Shown one piece after another: positions 61,109 to 64,000 of a stretch of 64,000 bases of DNA. Position numbers and translations under genes: made by a program. Source of the DNA: Lentilactobacillus fungorum. GTDB taxonomy: Bacteria; Bacillota; Bacilli; Lactobacillales; Lactobacillaceae. Positions within the stretch are counted from its first letter, which is position 1. The number at the start of each line of letters is the position of its first letter. The notes beneath the pieces are model-generated. The model saw nothing but the letters and a program-made list of their open reading frames with translations, did no database searches and had not been told where the DNA came from. The DNA is taken from NCBI RefSeq assembly GCF_016860605.1, contig NZ_BNJR01000016.1, forward strand, positions 186,001 to 250,000, in the 5' to 3' direction.

Positions 61109-61332
61109 CGTTTAAAGCCAATTAGTGCGGATAAAGTCAAAAGAATGGCGATTTGGCGGTATCGTGTAACTTGTTAACAAGGGTGGAACAAAATACATCG
61201 TTGTTCTGTCAACGTCTATCAAGCCTCAAACTATATATTTTAGCGCTTACATCCGTTATATTGGGAGGCGTAAGGAAATCCTCGAGAATTTCTTAAAGAT
61301 TCACGACAAACAAATTATAGGAGATGCCAATT
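61109..61332. other. Upstream region of the agmatine operon
   Basis: No gene. Holds a cre-like site (61238-61252) and the leader of the putrescine carbamoyltransferase gene. No AguR-type regulator gene adjoins on this side. Confidence 0.45.
61238..61252. promoter_or_regulatory. Predicted cre site before the agmatine operon
   Basis: TTTTAGCGCTTACAT fits the reverse complement of the cre consensus (TGWWWNCGYTTNCAW) with one mismatch, about 80 bases before the start codon. Agmatine deiminase operons are known to be catabolite-repressed in related bacteria. Confidence 0.55.
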
Positions 61333-62367
61333 ATGAAACGAGACTTTATCGACACAAACACTTACACACGAGACGAAATTCAATATTTGATCAACTTAGG
61401 GTTGCAAATCAAGCGCGACATTAAGAACGGCAATTATCCAGAGTTATTATCACACCGCACACTAGGGATGATTTTTGAAGAATCATCCACTAGAACACGG
61501 GTTTCATTTGAAACTGCTATGACACAACTCGGAGGCCACGCCCAATATTTAGCCCCGGGCCAAATCCATCTAGGTTCCGCTGAAAGCGAATCTCTCGGTG
61601 ACACCGCCATTGTTTTGTCCCGATTGGTTGATATCTTGATGGCTCGGGTCGCAAAACATGCAACTGTTCAAAAGTTGGCTGAGACTGCAACCGTGCCGGT
61701 GCTAAACGGGATGAGCGATTACAATCACCCAACTCAAGAAATTGGTGACATCATTACGATGGCCGAACATTTACCAGCTGGGAAGAAATTGAGTGACTGC
61801 AAGGTTGTCTTTGTTGGCGACGCGACTCAAGTTTGTGTTTCATTGATGTTTATTGCAACTAAGATGGGCATGCAATTTGTTCAATTTGGCCCTAAAGGTT
61901 ATCAAATTAAGCCAGAGACGTTGGCAATTGGTCAAAAGAACGCCGAAGTATCTGGTGGTAGCGTTGAAATTACTGAAGACGCGGATGCCGCTATGAAGGA
62001 TGCGGACTTTGTTTATACTGATGTTTGGTATGGATTGTATGAATCACCATTATCATATGATGAACGAATGAAGATTTTCTACCCTAAGTACCAGGTTAAC
62101 GATGATTTAATGGCTAAAGGAACTAGTCATACGATGTTTATGCATTGCCTACCAGCTAACCGGGGCGAAGAAGTGACGGATAGTGTCATTGATTCGCCAC
62201 ATTCAATTGCCTGGGATGAAGCTGAGAATCGGTTGACGGCAATGAGAGCGCTACTTGTGTACTTAATGGCACCGCGAATGAATTACACTGAAAAACAATT
62301 GGATGATCTAAACGATCCGAAGTTAAAGTCAATGATCTTAAACTTAGTTGATGACACGACTCATTAA
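61333..62367 (+). CDS. ptcA: Putrescine carbamoyltransferase
   Basis: Converts carbamoylputrescine and phosphate to putrescine and carbamoyl phosphate, feeding ATP formation. 344 residues. Carbamoyl-phosphate site [31 protein letters not shown], and the loop [16 protein letters not shown] whose YGLY is characteristic of putrescine rather than ornithine enzymes. C-terminal helix [16 protein letters not shown] matches the trimer-stabilising extension. ATG 61333 has AGGAG at 9 bases; ATG 61324 abuts it. First gene of the operon with antiporter and agmatine deiminase. Confidence 0.93.
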   Translation: MKRDFIDTNTYTRDEIQYLINLGLQIKRDIKNGNYPELLSHRTLGMIFEESSTRTRVSFETAMTQLGGHAQYLAPGQIHLGSAESESLGDTAIVLSRLVDILMARVAKHATVQKLAETATVPVLNGMSDYNHPTQEIGDIITMAEHLPAGKKLSDCKVVFVGDATQVCVSLMFIATKMGMQFVQFGPKGYQIKPETLAIGQKNAEVSGGSVEITEDADAAMKDADFVYTDVWYGLYESPLSYDERMKIFYPKYQVNDDLMAKGTSHTMFMHCLPANRGEEVTDSVIDSPHSIAWDEAENRLTAMRALLVYLMAPRMNYTEKQLDDLNDPKLKSMILNLVDDTTH

Positions 62368-62403
62368 TTGAGTTGACGTAACCGGTTAGCGAAGGTGAAT
62401 GAA

Positions 62404-63819
62404 ATGCAAAAAGAGAAAAAATTTAGGTTATTTGATGCCGTATTAATGTCGGTAGTGGTGGTTCTGGTGGTTGAGTCAGTTGCGCCGGCCGCAGCTATTG
62501 GACCATCGCAATTCTTTTGGTGGGGGATTCTCTTAGTCTTCTTCTTTCTACCTTATGGATTAATTTCTGCCGAACTTGGTACGACCTATGATGAAGACGG
62601 TGGCATCTATGACTGGGTTCGAAAAGCATTTGGACGGCGTTGGGGTGGTCGGGCCGCTTGGCTGTACTGGATTAACTTTCCAATTTGGATGGCCAGCTTG
62701 GCCGTACTGTTTACCGGCGTCATTGGGCAAGTCTTTCCAACCCACTTTGGTACGTGGACCAATGTTTTAATTCAACTGGTATTTATCGGGATCGTTACCT
62801 TGATTTCTTCTTATCCGGTTGCCGATAGCAAATGGATCTTGAATCTGGCAGCTATTGCCAAAGTGATCATCATGGTTAGTTTAGGGGCCCTTGGTATCTA
62901 CGTTGCCTTCACAAAAGGCGTTGCAAGTAACTTTACCGTTAAGACGATGTTGCCACAAATGGATGTGAAGAGTCTTGGATATATTTCAGTGATTCTGTTT
63001 AATTTCCTTGGGTTTGAAGTGGTCACTTCGATGGCTAGCGAAATGCCAAATCCCAAAAAGCAGATTCCTCAAGCAATTATTTGGGGCGGGATCTTAATCG
63101 CGGTATTCTATGTATTTGCCGCCTTTGGGATGGGCGTTGCAATTCCAAGCAATGAATTGTCAACCTCAAGTGGTTTAATGGAAAGCATTCTCCTGCTAAT
63201 TGGGGGTAACAACTGGTTTGTTATTTTGATTGCCCTGTTATTCATGTATACTTTAGCTGCAAACCTCATTTCTTGGTCGGCTGGGGTGAACTACGTTGCT
63301 TCTTATGCCGCTAAGAACCATGACTTACCAAAAATATTTGGAATTGAAAGTAAGAAAACTGGAATGCCGGTTGGGGCTAATCTCTTAAATGGTGGCATTG
63401 CCGCAATTTTAGTTGTTATTTCACCATTGATTCCTAACCAAAATATTTTCTGGGCCTTCTTCTCGCTGAATGTTGTCGCTTTGCTAGGTTCATATCTGTT
63501 GATGTTTCCATCATTTTGGCGGTTACGCAAAGTGGACCCAGATACTGAGCGGCCATTCAAAGTGCCGGGTAATCCGTTGATGATTAATTTGATGACTTGG
63601 ATTCCCGTTGCTTTACTGGGGATTACTACGATCTTATCGGCCTTCCCACTTAATGGCAGTGCTGAGGAAATGAGCACTAAGATTCCGATTCTAATTGGCA
63701 CGATTATCACGATTTTACTTGGCGAGGTCTGCATTAGAGCAGCAGAAAAGCACCACCCTTTAAAGAAAACCGTGAAAGCGAGCAGTCACCACACCGCGGA
63801 AGCCTTAAGTAAAAATTAG
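62404..63819 (+). CDS. aguD: Agmatine:putrescine antiporter
   Basis: APC-superfamily exchanger of 471 residues with about 12 helices. LFDAVLMSVVVVLVVESVAP in helix 1, TTYDEDGGIYDWVRKAFGRR in helix 2-3, ASEMPNPKKQIPQAIIWGG after helix 6. Brings in agmatine and exports putrescine, coupling the pathway. GTG 62395 is in frame but GAAGGTG fits ATG 62404. Lies between ptcA and the agmatine deiminase gene. Confidence 0.9.
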   Translation: MQKEKKFRLFDAVLMSVVVVLVVESVAPAAAIGPSQFFWWGILLVFFFLPYGLISAELGTTYDEDGGIYDWVRKAFGRRWGGRAAWLYWINFPIWMASLAVLFTGVIGQVFPTHFGTWTNVLIQLVFIGIVTLISSYPVADSKWILNLAAIAKVIIMVSLGALGIYVAFTKGVASNFTVKTMLPQMDVKSLGYISVILFNFLGFEVVTSMASEMPNPKKQIPQAIIWGGILIAVFYVFAAFGMGVAIPSNELSTSSGLMESILLLIGGNNWFVILIALLFMYTLAANLISWSAGVNYVASYAAKNHDLPKIFGIESKKTGMPVGANLLNGGIAAILVVISPLIPNQNIFWAFFSLNVVALLGSYLLMFPSFWRLRKVDPDTERPFKVPGNPLMINLMTWIPVALLGITTILSAFPLNGSAEEMSTKIPILIGTIITILLGEVCIRAAEKHHPLKKTVKASSHHTAEALSKN

Positions 63820-63849
63820 TACGAAGTTCGAAAATAAAAGGAGCAAACT

Positions 63850-64000
63850 ATGATGAAAACTTTACAATCATCACCTAAAAAAGACGGCTATCGAATGCCT
63901 GGTGAATTTGAACATCACAAGGGTGTCTATATGCTTTGGCCGCAACGGCCCGATAACTGGCGGAATGGCGCTAAACCAGCTCAGCATACCTTTGCCAAGG
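63850..64000 (+). CDS. aguA: Agmatine deiminase, 5' part (cut by window end)
   Basis: First 50 codons of an agmatine deiminase, which makes carbamoylputrescine and ammonia from agmatine. The start reads [20 protein letters not shown] and [20 protein letters not shown], the highly conserved family N-terminus. AAAGGAGC before the ATG. The gene continues beyond base 64000; an internal carbamate kinase and a second deiminase copy are common further down in such loci. Confidence 0.93.
   Translation, partial: MMKTLQSSPKKDGYRMPGEFEHHKGVYMLWPQRPDNWRNGAKPAQHTFAK

Overview
The window looks like chromosomal DNA of a heterofermentative lactic acid bacterium, most likely of the Lentilactobacillus (buchneri/hilgardii/kefiri) type. 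The reasons are AGGAGG-type ribosome binding sites, lactobacillus-like proteins (PepN, Opp system, HelD, GH25 lysozyme, DUF4811 beside a DHA2 pump), a CopY/CopB pair and an agmatine deiminase locus. The genus call is an inference from protein style and was not checked against a database. No rRNA, tRNA, CRISPR array, prophage or complete insertion sequence was seen.

Layout: (1) 0.2-9.1 kb: MgtC-like protein; an isomaltase-type glucosidase and sugar symporter, divergent from a LacI regulator with operator and cre sites; an amino acid permease; HflX. (2) 9.6-17.4 kb: an opp oligopeptide ABC locus with two tandem oppA genes, the first broken by an in-frame stop. (3) 17.7-22.7 kb: a broken ADP-ribosyltransferase-like gene with a small partner gene, a lipoprotein, two small membrane proteins with apparent AUU starts, an orphan condensation-domain protein and a histidine phosphatase. 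(4) 23-28 kb: housekeeping genes helD, coaA and guaA. (5) 28.2-31.2 kb: an AT-rich LysR/SDR/hydrolase cassette ending in a decayed RibD-like pseudogene. (6) 31.3-37.4 kb: cell-wall amidase, secreted and lipoproteins, TspO, UspA. (7) 37.8-46.4 kb: pepN, ADP-ribosylglycohydrolase, GH25 lysozyme, a lipoprotein and copY-copB with two cop boxes. (8) 46.7-57.6 kb: MFS pumps, cyclophilin, hisC-like aminotransferase, MerR/aldo-keto reductase, glutathione peroxidase, DHA2 pump with MerR regulator, cfa, and an XRE/membrane protein/Cse60-like cassette. (9) 57.6-61 kb: two tandem MerR genes divergent from an SDR-cupin-carboxymuconolactone decarboxylase operon with an AdhR-type operator, then ahpC. (10) 61.3-64 kb: putrescine carbamoyltransferase, agmatine/putrescine antiporter and the start of agmatine deiminase.

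The most striking unexplained structure is a family of about 120-150 bp imperfect palindromes, 13 copies or remnants. They usually sit in pairs directly in front of the ribosome binding site of a gene and in a fixed orientation. Their stem arms vary together between copies (AAAGC with GCTTT, CCAGGC with GCCTGG, CCAGAC with GTCTGG; several inner-stem variants). This points to a conserved folded RNA or DNA element. The second notable item is the PARP-like toxin candidate, whose predicted catalytic glutamate lies beyond a premature TAG codon.
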